Assembly (NCBI GenBank): GCA_019359325.1
Contig: JAHHHN010000001.1
Span: 1-64,000, forward strand
Source: Mojavia pulchra JT2-VF2
GTDB lineage: Bacteria > Cyanobacteriota > Cyanobacteriia > Cyanobacteriales > Nostocaceae
Direction of reading: 5' to 3'
DNA length: 64,000 nt
Shown: one piece after another, positions 15,303-24,540 of the stretch
How the letters are laid out: every line of letters begins with the position of its first letter
Position numbering within the stretch: the first letter of the stretch is position 1
Notes under the pieces: generated by a model
The model's input: the letters and a program-made list of their open reading frames with translations, nothing else
What the model was told of the DNA's origin: nothing
Databases searched by the model: none
Position numbers and translations under genes: made by a program

Positions 15303-16286
15303 ATGATTCAATTCCGCATTCAGCCAGACAGTGAGATTCCCGCATCCACCCAGCTGTTTAATCAAATCCGGTTTGCGATCGCTTCCCGCCAATATCCACC
15401 TGGGTACAAATTGCCGAGTACGCGGGCACTAGCAATGCAGACTGGGTTACACCGCAATACCATCAGCAAGGTTTACCGTCAGCTAGAAGAAGACGGATTT
15501 GTTGAAAGTCTTGCAGGTTCAGGTATTTATGTACGTGCCCAAGGTCATGAAGGGGGTAGCAAGCTACAATCGCCGACTCTCAAACAACATCCTGACGCTG
15601 ACAAAACTGTTCAACAAGCACTTGATGATCTACTCGCCCAAGGATGTACGCTTTCTCAGGCGCGGGAGCTATTTTTAGCCGAAATTGATTGGCGCTTGCG
15701 TTGTAGCGCCCAGGTGCTGGTTGCAGTGCCTTCTTATGACATTGGTGCAGGCGAGTTGATGGTATATGAATTAGAACAAGCTCTGCAAATACCAATACAG
15801 TTGATACCAATGGAAGAATTAGCGGCTGTACTAGATAAAACTTCCTCAGCTACTGTCGTCACAAGTCGCTATTTCATTGGAGAAGTAGAAGCGATCGCAG
15901 CCCCGAAAGCTGTACGCGTGATTCCGCTTGATATCTACGACTACAGCAAAGAACTCAACCTGCTGAAAACTCTGCCAAAGGAGAACTGTGTTGGCATAGT
16001 CAGCCTCAGTTCTGGGATTGCCCGCGCCGCAGAAGTTATCCTCCACGGTTTGCGGGGGGATGAACTGTTGGTGATGACTACGCAACCAAAAGATGCCTAC
16101 AAACTTCAGGCGATCGTCAAGCGCGCTGAGGTCATTATCAGCGATCAAGCCAGTTTTGCTGTGGTGCAAGCTGCGGTGCAGGCTGCGGTTGAAGATATTA
16201 TTCGTCCACCCAAATTGATTAAGGTCGAAAATTACATCGGTACCAACTCTATTAATTTGCTAAAACGAGAATTGGGTTTGGGTTAA
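15303..16286 (+). CDS. GntR-family transcriptional regulator
   Basis: A protein of about 327 residues. The N-terminal winged helix (residues about 10-80) reads PASTQLFNQIRFAIASRQY, LPSTRALAMQTGLHRNTISK, then LEEDGFVESLAGSGIYV, a clear GntR domain. The remaining ~240 residues form a sensor domain without the aminotransferase lysine motif of MocR proteins. I prefer the ATG at 15303: an AGGAGG box at 15290-15295 gives a 7-base spacing. TTG 15297 and GTG 15300 lie in the same frame but too close to it. It is divergent from the hydrolase gene. Confidence 0.85.
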   Translation: MIQFRIQPDSEIPASTQLFNQIRFAIASRQYPPGYKLPSTRALAMQTGLHRNTISKVYRQLEEDGFVESLAGSGIYVRAQGHEGGSKLQSPTLKQHPDADKTVQQALDDLLAQGCTLSQARELFLAEIDWRLRCSAQVLVAVPSYDIGAGELMVYELEQALQIPIQLIPMEELAAVLDKTSSATVVTSRYFIGEVEAIAAPKAVRVIPLDIYDYSKELNLLKTLPKENCVGIVSLSSGIARAAEVILHGLRGDELLVMTTQPKDAYKLQAIVKRAEVIISDQASFAVVQAAVQAAVEDIIRPPKLIKVENYIGTNSINLLKRELGLG

Positions 16287-16328
16287 TCCTTTTCACATCC
16301 AAAGCTATAGCGAATCTTTGCAAATTGA

Positions 16329-17246
16329 TTAACCCACTTGTGGTTGTGGGGAAATTTGTAAAAATTCTCGCACCCGCCGTAGATAAGTTGGAGCATCTTC
16401 CAACATTGGAAAATGAGCTGTATTCGGAAGCATAACAAACTCCACTTTGTCATTCATGGCTGCGGCTTGACGCCCCATCTGGGCTGGAATAATCTTGTCA
16501 TACTCCCCTGCTACAAGCAGAGTTGGCACTGTTAGCTTGGCAAACTCCTGGGGCATCACTTCAGATTGTGCTTTACTCACTGAAGTAAAAATTGTATTTA
16601 AGGCAGCATCATAATCAGCTTCTAGGAAATCCTGCAAAAAAGCTTGACGCTCGACTTTTGGTATAGGGCGATGTAGAAATCTCGCCATAAACATTCGGTC
16701 AACAAACGGTATTTTTCCTAACCACTTGGGACGAAATTTGACTACGTAGCCGCCGAATTTATGAAAAGCAGCAAAGGCTTTTTCGTCGTACTCAAAAACG
16801 CCACTACAAGTCAAAATTCCTCGTTCAACTTTTTGAGGATAGCGGTTGAGAAATAATGTCGCAATGGACGCGCCCATCGAATGAGCATTGATATAAACAC
16901 CCTGAAGCTGCAACTCATCTAGCAATGCTGCTAAGTCATCAGCGTATTCTTCTAATTCATAAGTTAATTCTTGAATTGCTGCCAATTCTTCTTGGGGAGA
17001 TTGTGATACGGCAACAGATTCACTGGCTTGGGCTATAGTTGGTTTGCCACGGGAGCGCCCAAACCCTCGCAAATCGTAGAGTAAACAATCGAATTCATCC
17101 GATAAAGCATTAGCTGTGCTTCGCCAGTACCTAGCCGAACCAGCCCAACCGTGGATGAAAACCATTACTGGTTTTGCCAAGGAATTAGATGGTTTTTTCA
17201 CCCACTCGTAGTAATGCTCAACGCCACGAACATTAATATAAGCCAT
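16329..17246 (-). CDS. Alpha/beta-fold hydrolase
   Basis: A 305-residue hydrolase. It shows the oxyanion segment FIHGWAGSARYW, the nucleophile elbow NAHSMGAS, a late acid in LLVAGEYDKIIP and the catalytic His in LPNTAHFPMLE. An insertion of about 25 residues lies between strands near AQASESVAVSQSPQEE. There is no signal peptide. The reaction cannot be named from the sequence. The gene is separated from clpX by short tandem repeats. Confidence 0.85.
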   Translation of the reverse strand: MAYINVRGVEHYYEWVKKPSNSLAKPVMVFIHGWAGSARYWRSTANALSDEFDCLLYDLRGFGRSRGKPTIAQASESVAVSQSPQEELAAIQELTYELEEYADDLAALLDELQLQGVYINAHSMGASIATLFLNRYPQKVERGILTCSGVFEYDEKAFAAFHKFGGYVVKFRPKWLGKIPFVDRMFMARFLHRPIPKVERQAFLQDFLEADYDAALNTIFTSVSKAQSEVMPQEFAKLTVPTLLVAGEYDKIIPAQMGRQAAAMNDKVEFVMLPNTAHFPMLEDAPTYLRRVREFLQISPQPQVG

Positions 17247-17249
17247 TTG

Positions 17250-17325
17250 TCATTTGTCCTTTGTCATCTGTCCTTCGTTATTTATTTTCTTTTATTAATG
17301 ACTAATGACTAATGACTAATAACTA
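17250..17325. repeat. Short tandem repeats (ATTTGTC and TAATGAC types)
   Basis: The gap between the hydrolase and clpX holds degenerate copies of TTTGTC(A/C) followed by three copies of AATGACT. The same kind of word recurs at 29340-29358 (GACTAATGACTAATAAC) and near 14290. These are short tandemly repeated sequences of the type dispersed in Nostoc-like genomes. Confidence 0.6.
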
Positions 17326-18669
17326 CTAAGCTGATTCTGGCTTGGGTAATGAAGAAGGATGTACAAGCAGCTCGGCGGTTGAACGCTTCTCGACCATCTC
17401 ACGCGTGACTGTGCAGCGAGTGACGTCCTTGCGAGATGGTAACTCGTACATTACATCCAACATTAGTTCTTCCACAATGCCCCGTAGCGCTCTCGCCCCA
17501 GTTTTGCGGCGGTAGGCTTCTTGAGCGATCGCCCGCAAAGCTTCTGGTTTAAAGTCTAATTGGACATTATCCATCTTCAGCAATTTCTGGTACTGCTTGA
17601 CTAAGGCACTCCGCGGTTGAGTGAGAATTGCCATCAAAGCTTCTTCATCCAACGGATCTACCACGGCTACCATTGGTATCCGTCCAATAAATTCGGGAAT
17701 CATGCCAAACTTCACCAAGTCATCTGGTTCTAGATAGCGGAGAGTATCTGCTGCCCGTTTCTCCTTCGTTTGTCCTTCTCCAGGTTGTACAAAGCCTATT
17801 GACTTTTTACCAACTCTCTGATCCACAACCTTCTCTAAGCCAACGAAGGCACCGCCACAGACAAACAGGATATTGCTGGTATCAATTTGGATACAGTCTT
17901 GATAGGGATGCTTGCGCCCTCCTTGGGGTGGTACATTAGCGATTGTCCCCTCCAACATTTTTAGCAAAGCTTGCTGTACACCTTCGCCAGAAACGTCGCG
18001 TGTAATCGAGGGGTTCTCACTCTTGCGCGCAATTTTGTCAATTTCATCAATGTAGATAATTCCCCGCTGTGCTTCCTCTACATCCAAATCTGCCACCTGC
18101 AAAAGCCGCAGCAAGATATTTTCCACATCTTCTCCCACATACCCAGCTTCCGTCAGAGTTGTAGCATCAGCGACGGCAAAGGGTACATCAAGGATTTTCG
18201 CTAGAGTTTGGGCTAATAAAGTTTTGCCACAGCCAGTTGGGCCAATTAACAGAATATTGGATTTTTGCAGTTCTACAACATCATCCGCTCCGGCTTTGCC
18301 ATTGGCTTTAGACTGAAGTATTGCCAGCCGTTTGTAGTGATTGTAAACCGCGACTGACAGCACTTTCTTCGCTTCGTCTTGACCAATTACGTGTTCGTCT
18401 AGATATTTTTTAATCTCTCTGGGCTTGGGTATTTGATTAAAAGAGAGATTGGAAGAGCGGGTACGGCGTTTTTGAGGTGGTTCTGACCGTGGTGTTGGTT
18501 GCGACGCCGCTGCACCATTCGTGTCGAGTAACTCCTCATCTAGTATTTCATTACACAAGTCAACGCATTCATCGCAGATGTAGACTCCCGGCCCCGCGAT
18601 TAATTTACGCACCTGCTCTTGAGACTTGCCACAAAAAGAACATTTTAAATGGGAGTCGTACTTAGACAT
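17326..18669 (-). CDS. clpX: ATP-dependent Clp protease ATP-binding subunit ClpX
   Basis: A 447-residue AAA+ unfoldase. The N-terminal zinc finger has C10, C13, C32 and C35 (CSFCGK...CDEC). Walker A is GPTGCGKT, Walker B is [11 protein letters not shown], the pore-1 loop is GYVGEDVE and the sensor-2 region is RKTGARALR. ClpX recognises tagged or unfolded substrates and threads them into ClpP. Full length. The start is 9 bp after clpP, which lies upstream in the same operon (tig-clpP-clpX order, conserved in bacteria). Confidence 0.97.
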   Translation of the reverse strand: MSKYDSHLKCSFCGKSQEQVRKLIAGPGVYICDECVDLCNEILDEELLDTNGAAASQPTPRSEPPQKRRTRSSNLSFNQIPKPREIKKYLDEHVIGQDEAKKVLSVAVYNHYKRLAILQSKANGKAGADDVVELQKSNILLIGPTGCGKTLLAQTLAKILDVPFAVADATTLTEAGYVGEDVENILLRLLQVADLDVEEAQRGIIYIDEIDKIARKSENPSITRDVSGEGVQQALLKMLEGTIANVPPQGGRKHPYQDCIQIDTSNILFVCGGAFVGLEKVVDQRVGKKSIGFVQPGEGQTKEKRAADTLRYLEPDDLVKFGMIPEFIGRIPMVAVVDPLDEEALMAILTQPRSALVKQYQKLLKMDNVQLDFKPEALRAIAQEAYRRKTGARALRGIVEELMLDVMYELPSRKDVTRCTVTREMVEKRSTAELLVHPSSLPKPESA

Positions 18670-18678
18670 ACCAGCCTC

Positions 18679-19377
18679 TTATTTCAGAATGGTGACGTTT
18701 TCCCCTGCTGTGGGAATATTTTGCCTGGAAATTACCTGGTCGATCAAACCGTAATTCTTCGCCTCTTCTGCCGACATGAAAAAGTCGCGTTCCGTATCTG
18801 CTTCAATTCTTTCTAAGGGTTGACCAGTGTGCTGAGACAGTAACTGATTCAACTTAGCCTTAATATAAAGAATTTCTCTGGCTTGAATTTCTATATCGAT
18901 GGCTTGACCTTGAGCACCACCAAGTGGTTGGTGAATCATGATCCGGGAGTCGGGTAGAGACATGCGCTTACCGGCAGCCCCTGCTGTTAACAAGAATGCC
19001 CCCATGCTCGCGGCTAGTCCAAAACAGATGGTAACAACATCGGGACGAATCTGCTGTATTGTATCATAGATTGCCATCCCTGCGTAGACTGAGCCACCAG
19101 GAGAATTAATGTACAGCTGAATGTCCTTTTCTGAGTCTTCCGCGTCTAGGAATAACAATTGGGCAACAATCGAATTGGCAACGGTGTCGTCTATTGGCGT
19201 TCCCAAAAAGATAATCCGCTCTCGCAGCAGGCGGGAGTAGATGTCGAATGCCCTTTCTCCCATCCCAGATTGTTCTACCACCATCGGCACGATGTTGTTT
19301 GGGCTGCTCAAGTGGGAGTTAATATTTGCTCGACTTAAACTGCTGATTGGGTAATTTCCCGACTGCGATACAAGCAT
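18679..19377 (-). CDS. clpP: ATP-dependent Clp protease proteolytic subunit ClpP
   Basis: A 232-residue serine protease. The catalytic Ser is in GLAASMGAF, the His in [10 protein letters not shown] and the Asp in [21 protein letters not shown] binds substrate. The N-terminal ~30 residues (to NIVPMVVEQ) exceed the mature core and may be a propeptide or an over-extended start; the internal Met near residue 32 is an alternative start. Cyanobacteria have several ClpP paralogues. Linkage to clpX and tig suggests the ClpP2-type protein that pairs with ClpX, but this is inferred. Confidence 0.95.
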   Translation of the reverse strand: MLVSQSGNYPISSLSRANINSHLSSPNNIVPMVVEQSGMGERAFDIYSRLLRERIIFLGTPIDDTVANSIVAQLLFLDAEDSEKDIQLYINSPGGSVYAGMAIYDTIQQIRPDVVTICFGLAASMGAFLLTAGAAGKRMSLPDSRIMIHQPLGGAQGQAIDIEIQAREILYIKAKLNQLLSQHTGQPLERIEADTERDFFMSAEEAKNYGLIDQVISRQNIPTAGENVTILK

Positions 19378-19897
19378 AAAAAAACATTTGACAACTAAGT
19401 GGGACAGAGATTAAAGCAGCGATCGCTGCCTTTTGAACAAATTGAATTGCTATTTGACGTATGTGTTAACCATTATGCCTCATCTAAATTTTTCTCGTGT
19501 AACACACTATCTAGCCAAATCCGCAACAGATATTGTAATTTCTTTAACATCTCTTAACCATTGTACCCATTTTAGCGCTGAGTCCGCGCAGTGAGTTCAG
19601 CATTTTGGTAGAGTTAGCCCAACTCAGGTATCTGGCGTTGATCTACTCTCAAGGCGTTCCTGCACTGCGTACCAGAACCCTTAGGGTAAGATGCGCCCAC
19701 AAGGGGATTGGCGGTTTTCACGCCACTTGCTACCCTGTGGGCATCTACAAGCTTGGCAACTGAACGCATGTGCTGAGTCTTGAGTGCTGAGTTCTAAGTA
19801 ATAATTCCTCCCCTAGTCCCCAGCCCCCAGCCCCTCGCCCAAGCGTTTCTTTCTCATGCACGGTATGAAAATTTTTTCATTGGGACTGCGTATTCCA
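19378..19897. other. Gene-free gap between tig and clpP
   Basis: About 520 bases without a credible frame. It should hold the clpP promoter and the tig terminator. The right part (19800-19850) is C-rich filler of the 'cccccagcccc' type. A structured inverted repeat lies at 19689-19746. Confidence 0.6.
19689..19746. repeat. Nested hairpin element
   Basis: Outer arms AGATGCGCCCACAAGGG and CCCTGTGGGCATCT pair with small bulges. An inner hairpin, GGCG with CGCC, sits around TTTTCA. The two-layer fold is stronger than a plain terminator. It could be the tig terminator, a processed RNA structure or a small repeated palindrome; the sequence alone does not decide. Confidence 0.5.
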
Positions 19898-21340
19898 TTA
19901 CTCAGGATTAGTGGATTCCTCACTGGTGGTAGCTTCGCCAGTTTGTCCTTCGATGTCAGATACTACCTCTGACTCTACTGTTGTAGCTTCTGCTGCCTCT
20001 GGGGTACTCAAAGAGCCTTCGGGTACAAGTTCAACTGATGAGTGTGCTAACAGCCAATCGACGATTTTTTCGGTTGACAATTCGTTTTCCACAACTGAGT
20101 GCAGTCTTTCTTCGTCAATATCTTCTTGTGAGTACTGTTGCAACAGTTCTGTGACTCTAGCTTGAATTTCTTCAGGTGTCACCTGAATCGATTCACGTTT
20201 ACTAATTTCCCGCAAAGCCAGAGAGCGCTTGAGGCGTTCAATTGCTTCATCACGCGATCGCGCCCGCAACTGCGGAATAATATCTTGAGTAAACAGCTTT
20301 TTGACATCAAGTCCTTGCTGAGAAAGCCGGATTGCTGTTTGTGTCAGCATCGCATCCACTTCTTGCTCAATTAAGGTTGCTGGCAAATCAACTTCCACGT
20401 GCTTGAGCAACTCAGCTAATAAAGCTTCCTGCTGATTTGCTTTGGTTTTGTCTAAAGCTTCTTTTTGATATCGCTGCTCTAAAGACGCACGCAACTCTTC
20501 TAAAGTATCGAAGTCGCTGACTTCCTGAGCAAAGTCATCATTTAACTCAGGTAGCTCTTTTTCCTTTAGTTCCTTGAGCGTCACAGTGAACACAGCTGGC
20601 TTGCCTGCTAACTCTTCATTAGCATAAGGGTCAGGGAACTGAGCCGAAATTTCTTTGGTTTCTCCCGGATTCATCCCGACTATCCCAGACACAAATCCTG
20701 GAATAAAGCGATCTTCGTATAACTCTACTTGAAAATCTGTCGCTTCTCCTCCGGGAATTGGTGTTGGTTCTGCGGTTTCGTCTTCACCCTCAGTTTTTGC
20801 CAGCACACCTTTAAAATCTAACACAGCGACATCGCCAATTTGAGCAGCACGCCCTTCTACAGGAATTAACGTCGCTAGTTCTTGGCGTTCCTTATCCAGG
20901 ACTTCCTCTACGCGAGCTGGATCGTACTTGACTTCCTCAGCTTTGGCTTGCAAATCGGTGTACTGCGCTAGATGTATTTCTGGTTCTACATCAACAGCAG
21001 CAGAAAAAATCAGGGGTTGCCCTGGTTCATAATTATTAATTAATTCGTCAAAGGAGGAGCGCAACTGCGGTTGACCAATTGCTTGGATTGCTTCTTGTTT
21101 AACGGCTTTTTCGATCCCATCTTGAATGAGTTCTTCTAGGGCTGCTGCTTTGATGCGAGTAATGCCGAGGCGCTGGAGCAATATTTGCCGAGGCACCTTG
21201 CCTTTGCGAAACCCAGGAATATTTGCAGTACTAGCTAAGTTTTTAATTACCTGTTCGTAAGTTTGTTTGGTAATTTCCGGTGTAATCTCTATTTCCAGTC
21301 CAATTTGGCTGGCGGGAAGTTTTTCCTGGGTTACTTTCAT
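19898..21340 (-). CDS. tig: Trigger factor
   Basis: A ribosome-bound chaperone and peptidyl-prolyl isomerase, 480 residues from the chosen start. The ribosome-docking signature GFRKGKVPRQ is present near residue 45, an FKBP-type PPIase domain lies at about 165-250 (AQIGDVAVLDFKG...VSGIVGMNPGE), and a long helical C-terminal domain follows with an acidic tail. I chose the ATG at 21340, giving MKVTQEKLPASQ. The frame is open for 35 more codons, but that extension is not family-like. It heads the tig-clpP-clpX cluster, though the 520-bp gap allows a separate clpP promoter. Confidence 0.95.
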   Translation of the reverse strand: MKVTQEKLPASQIGLEIEITPEITKQTYEQVIKNLASTANIPGFRKGKVPRQILLQRLGITRIKAAALEELIQDGIEKAVKQEAIQAIGQPQLRSSFDELINNYEPGQPLIFSAAVDVEPEIHLAQYTDLQAKAEEVKYDPARVEEVLDKERQELATLIPVEGRAAQIGDVAVLDFKGVLAKTEGEDETAEPTPIPGGEATDFQVELYEDRFIPGFVSGIVGMNPGETKEISAQFPDPYANEELAGKPAVFTVTLKELKEKELPELNDDFAQEVSDFDTLEELRASLEQRYQKEALDKTKANQQEALLAELLKHVEVDLPATLIEQEVDAMLTQTAIRLSQQGLDVKKLFTQDIIPQLRARSRDEAIERLKRSLALREISKRESIQVTPEEIQARVTELLQQYSQEDIDEERLHSVVENELSTEKIVDWLLAHSSVELVPEGSLSTPEAAEATTVESEVVSDIEGQTGEATTSEESTNPE

Positions 21341-22163
21341 GCTTCGTCTCTGTTTTCTGGTATTTTTGACTCCGAGTGCAGACAAGACGCGATTGTTCGC
21401 TTCTGTTCGTTGATGCTTTTTAGCTGGGATGGGAGATGTCCACAAGGCAGCATCAGCATCCGAAGGTGGATAAGTGCCTTTTAGCAGAGATCCAGTTTAC
21501 TGCTAATGGCAAAGTACTTGACACTTTACCGCAATAACTTTCATCAGGCTGAATGCTACGTGGCAATCAATGCTTCGTAATTAAAAACCTGCTTAATCTT
21601 CTGCTGTTAAAGGTTTTTCGCTTAATACCTGGATGCTGGAAGTGGATTGGTGATGTGATCAGATGGGTGACACCGTGATATCCTGGTTTTCAACTAGGGA
21701 TTTGGATTTCCAAGTTGTACCTCTGGATCTGACTGCCTTGCTGCATAGCTCGTTTTGTTATGTGCTGGTTTCATTTCATTTGGATCATAGTACATCCATA
21801 GTCTTGGCAACCCACCCTCAACAGACAAAATGTTTACTCTCTTGAGAAGTTAATACCCCTCAACAATGCCTAAGTGCAGATATATTCATTTTGTCGCTGG
21901 AGAATAGTTCGTTGTATAATAAACACGTTAATAAAAGTAACAAAAAATCACATAAAGCTGAAGGAAATTTAGGTAAAAATTTCTGGGTAAAGTAACATTA
22001 CTTAACTTAATATGAGAAAAAAATATAATGTAATAAATTGAGATCAAGCAGTAAATTAAAAAAAAATTTATTAATGTTAATGTCTGCAACTCCTATTTAA
22101 ATACGGATAATTTGTCAAAGAGTTCAATAAATTGCACATAACCTCTTAAAGGAGGAAGCTAGG
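21341..22163. other. Long divergent promoter region between tig and asd
   Basis: About 820 bases, A/T-rich, especially at 21950-22090. No convincing small gene or hairpin is visible. It must carry the divergent promoters of tig and asd. An AAAGGAGGA ribosome-binding site at 22147-22155 serves asd. Confidence 0.55.
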
Positions 22164-23216
22164 TTGTCTAAATCCTATAGTGTAGCTATTTTGGGAGCAA
22201 CTGGTGCGGTTGGCACAGAGTTGCTGGAATTACTGGAAAGTCGTAATTTTCCGGTATCTAATTTAAAACTGTTAGCCTCCCAGAGAAGTGTGGGGCGGAC
22301 GCTGAGTTTTAAAGGAGAAAATTTACCAATAGAGGCAGTAAGCGATCGCGCCTTTGAAGGTGTAGATATAGTACTCGCTAGTGCAGGTGGTTCTACATCT
22401 AAAACTTGGGCAGCAACAGCGGTAGAAAAAGGCGCAGTGGTTATAGATAACTCCAGTGCCTTTCGGATGAAAAAGGAAGTTCCTTTGATAGTGCCAGAGG
22501 TAAATCCACAAGCCGCCGCTAATCATCAAGGCATTATTGCCAATCCCAACTGCACGACAATTTTAATGACAGTGGCACTATGGCCCTTGCATCAAGTCAA
22601 ACCAGTGCAACGGATTGTGGCCGCCACCTACCAATCGGCAAGTGGGGCTGGAGCCAAAGCAATGGCAGAAGTAAAAACCCAAGCTAGCGCCATTTTACAA
22701 GGACAAACACCAGTTGCCGAAGTATTACCTTACCCGTTAGCGTTTAATTTATTTCCGCATAATTCCCCATTAAACGATGAGGGGTACTGTGAGGAAGAAA
22801 TGAAAATGGTTAACGAAACACGGAAAATTTTTGGCACCGAACAAATAAGAATTACCGCTACCTGTGTGCGGGTTCCCGTACTCCGTGCCCACTCAGAAGC
22901 ACTTAATATAGAATTTGAGACACCTTTTAGTCCAGATGAAGCTAGGGAAATTTTAAGTCGCTCTCCTGGTGTGAAATTGGTAGAAGATTGGAGAGCAAAT
23001 TATTTTCCGATGCCAATTGAAGCAACTGGCCAAGATGAAGTTTTAGTGGGAAGAATTCGTCAGGATATTTCTCATCCATGTGGCTTAGAATTGTGGCTAT
23101 GCGGTGACCAAATCCGTAAAGGTGCAGCTTTAAATGCAGTACAAATTGCTGAATTATTGGTAGAAAAAAATCTACTCAGACCAGCAATAGCATACGCTCC
23201 AAGTAAAAAAATCTAA
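22164..23216 (+). CDS. asd: Aspartate-semialdehyde dehydrogenase
   Basis: Reduces aspartyl phosphate to aspartate semialdehyde, the branch point to lysine/diaminopimelate, threonine and methionine. A 350-residue protein with the NADP-binding GATGAVG (residues 11-17), catalytic C130 in NPNCTT, the SGAGAKAMAE segment and the His in RVPVLRAHSEA. The start is a TTG at 22164, chosen because AAAGGAGGA lies 8 bases before it and MSKSYSVAILGATGAVG is the expected N-terminus. It is followed 150 bp later by dapA, the next enzyme of the lysine branch. Confidence 0.96.
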   Translation: MSKSYSVAILGATGAVGTELLELLESRNFPVSNLKLLASQRSVGRTLSFKGENLPIEAVSDRAFEGVDIVLASAGGSTSKTWAATAVEKGAVVIDNSSAFRMKKEVPLIVPEVNPQAAANHQGIIANPNCTTILMTVALWPLHQVKPVQRIVAATYQSASGAGAKAMAEVKTQASAILQGQTPVAEVLPYPLAFNLFPHNSPLNDEGYCEEEMKMVNETRKIFGTEQIRITATCVRVPVLRAHSEALNIEFETPFSPDEAREILSRSPGVKLVEDWRANYFPMPIEATGQDEVLVGRIRQDISHPCGLELWLCGDQIRKGAALNAVQIAELLVEKNLLRPAIAYAPSKKI

Positions 23217-23366
23217 AATGGTTGCGAACATTTGGTGAGCGAAAAGATACAGAAAAATTAAAGCAAATGTGCAGATTACGCTTGAAAGCAATTTGCAAAT
23301 AGGTTATTAAAATAGAAAACCACCAAGACGCAAAAAACAAAAAGGGTAATCAGGAGTGAAAAGAGG

Positions 23367-24251
23367 GTGGGAGATTTTGGCAGAGTTTTAACCGCTATGA
23401 TTACGCCGTTTAAAGAAGACGGCAGTGTCAACTATGATGTAGCGGCAGAACTAGCAGCACATCTAGCTAACAACGGTACAGATACACTGGTGGTGTGTGG
23501 TACAACAGGAGAATCCCCCACCCTGACTTGGGAGGAGGAATACCAGCTGTTTGTGGAAGTGTTGCAGACCGTAGCCGGAAAAGCCAAGGTGATAGCAGGC
23601 TGTGGTTCCAATTCTACAAAAGAAGCGATCACAGCTACCCAAAAGGCGGCTAAAATAGGAGTACACGGTTCTTTACAAGTTGTTCCTTATTACAATAAAC
23701 CGCCGCAAGCAGGACTAGAAGCACACTTTCAGGCTATAGCACAAGCCTGTCCCGACCTACCGCTGTTGTTATACAATATTCCCGGTCGTACTGGTCAAAA
23801 CCTTAGCTCACAAACAGTTGCCCGGTTAGCGGAGATTAACAATATTGTTGGGATAAAAGAAGCTAGTGGAAATTTAGACCAAGCGAGTGAAATTCGCCGC
23901 TTGACACCAAAAGAATTTCAGATTTACGCTGGAGATGATTCCTTAACCTTGCCCTTGCTAGCGATCGGAGCAAAAGGCGTGGTGAGTGTGGCTTCTCATC
24001 TGGTAGGAAATCAACTACAGCAGATGATCCAAGCTTTTAGTGTCGGTAAAACTCAAGTTGCCACTGAGATTCATCTTCAACTGTTCCCATTGTTTAAAGC
24101 TTTATTTTTAACTACAAATCCGATTCCAGTTAAAAAAGCGCTAAAACTTCAAGGTTGGGAGGTTGGTTCAACTCGTCCGCCGCTATGCGAAGCTGATTCA
24201 GAAGTCAGCCATAAGTTAGAGGTGGTTCTTAAAGAACTTAGTTTAATCTAA
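23367..24251 (+). CDS. dapA: 4-hydroxy-tetrahydrodipicolinate synthase
   Basis: Condenses pyruvate with aspartate semialdehyde in lysine and diaminopimelate synthesis. A 294-residue TIM barrel. The Schiff-base K164 lies in GIKEASGN, the catalytic Tyr is in [11 protein letters not shown], and GTTGES (45-50) supplies the Thr pair of the proton relay. The start is GTG at 23367, giving [15 protein letters not shown], the canonical N-terminus. It lies directly downstream of asd, so a two-gene unit is likely, and rnj follows as in many cyanobacteria. Confidence 0.96.
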   Translation: MGDFGRVLTAMITPFKEDGSVNYDVAAELAAHLANNGTDTLVVCGTTGESPTLTWEEEYQLFVEVLQTVAGKAKVIAGCGSNSTKEAITATQKAAKIGVHGSLQVVPYYNKPPQAGLEAHFQAIAQACPDLPLLLYNIPGRTGQNLSSQTVARLAEINNIVGIKEASGNLDQASEIRRLTPKEFQIYAGDDSLTLPLLAIGAKGVVSVASHLVGNQLQQMIQAFSVGKTQVATEIHLQLFPLFKALFLTTNPIPVKKALKLQGWEVGSTRPPLCEADSEVSHKLEVVLKELSLI

Positions 24252-24540
24252 GCACCAAGTTTTCAGCGCTTGCAAGCTTTTAATAGCTAAAGATACATAA
24301 AAAAATGGGTATAATTTTTACCAGGTTGCACTTGAAATGGCTGTGCTACTACTGAATAGATATACTATAAATCCTTCAGCGTAAAGCCCATATTTCCCAT
24401 ATTTTTTATTGAACAAAAAATTGAACATTTAATTCAAACTTGGCTGCTTTCAGAGTTAATTCATAGACAGCTAATGTTGTCTTTAATACAAAAAAGCTAA
24501 CTTTTAACTGATTAACCACAAACAACAATCTAAGGAGAAA

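Noticed and set aside
20138-20374. Plus-strand frames inside tig, clpX, groEL, cheA and the MCP genes
   Set aside because: These are antisense shadows of strongly identified genes.
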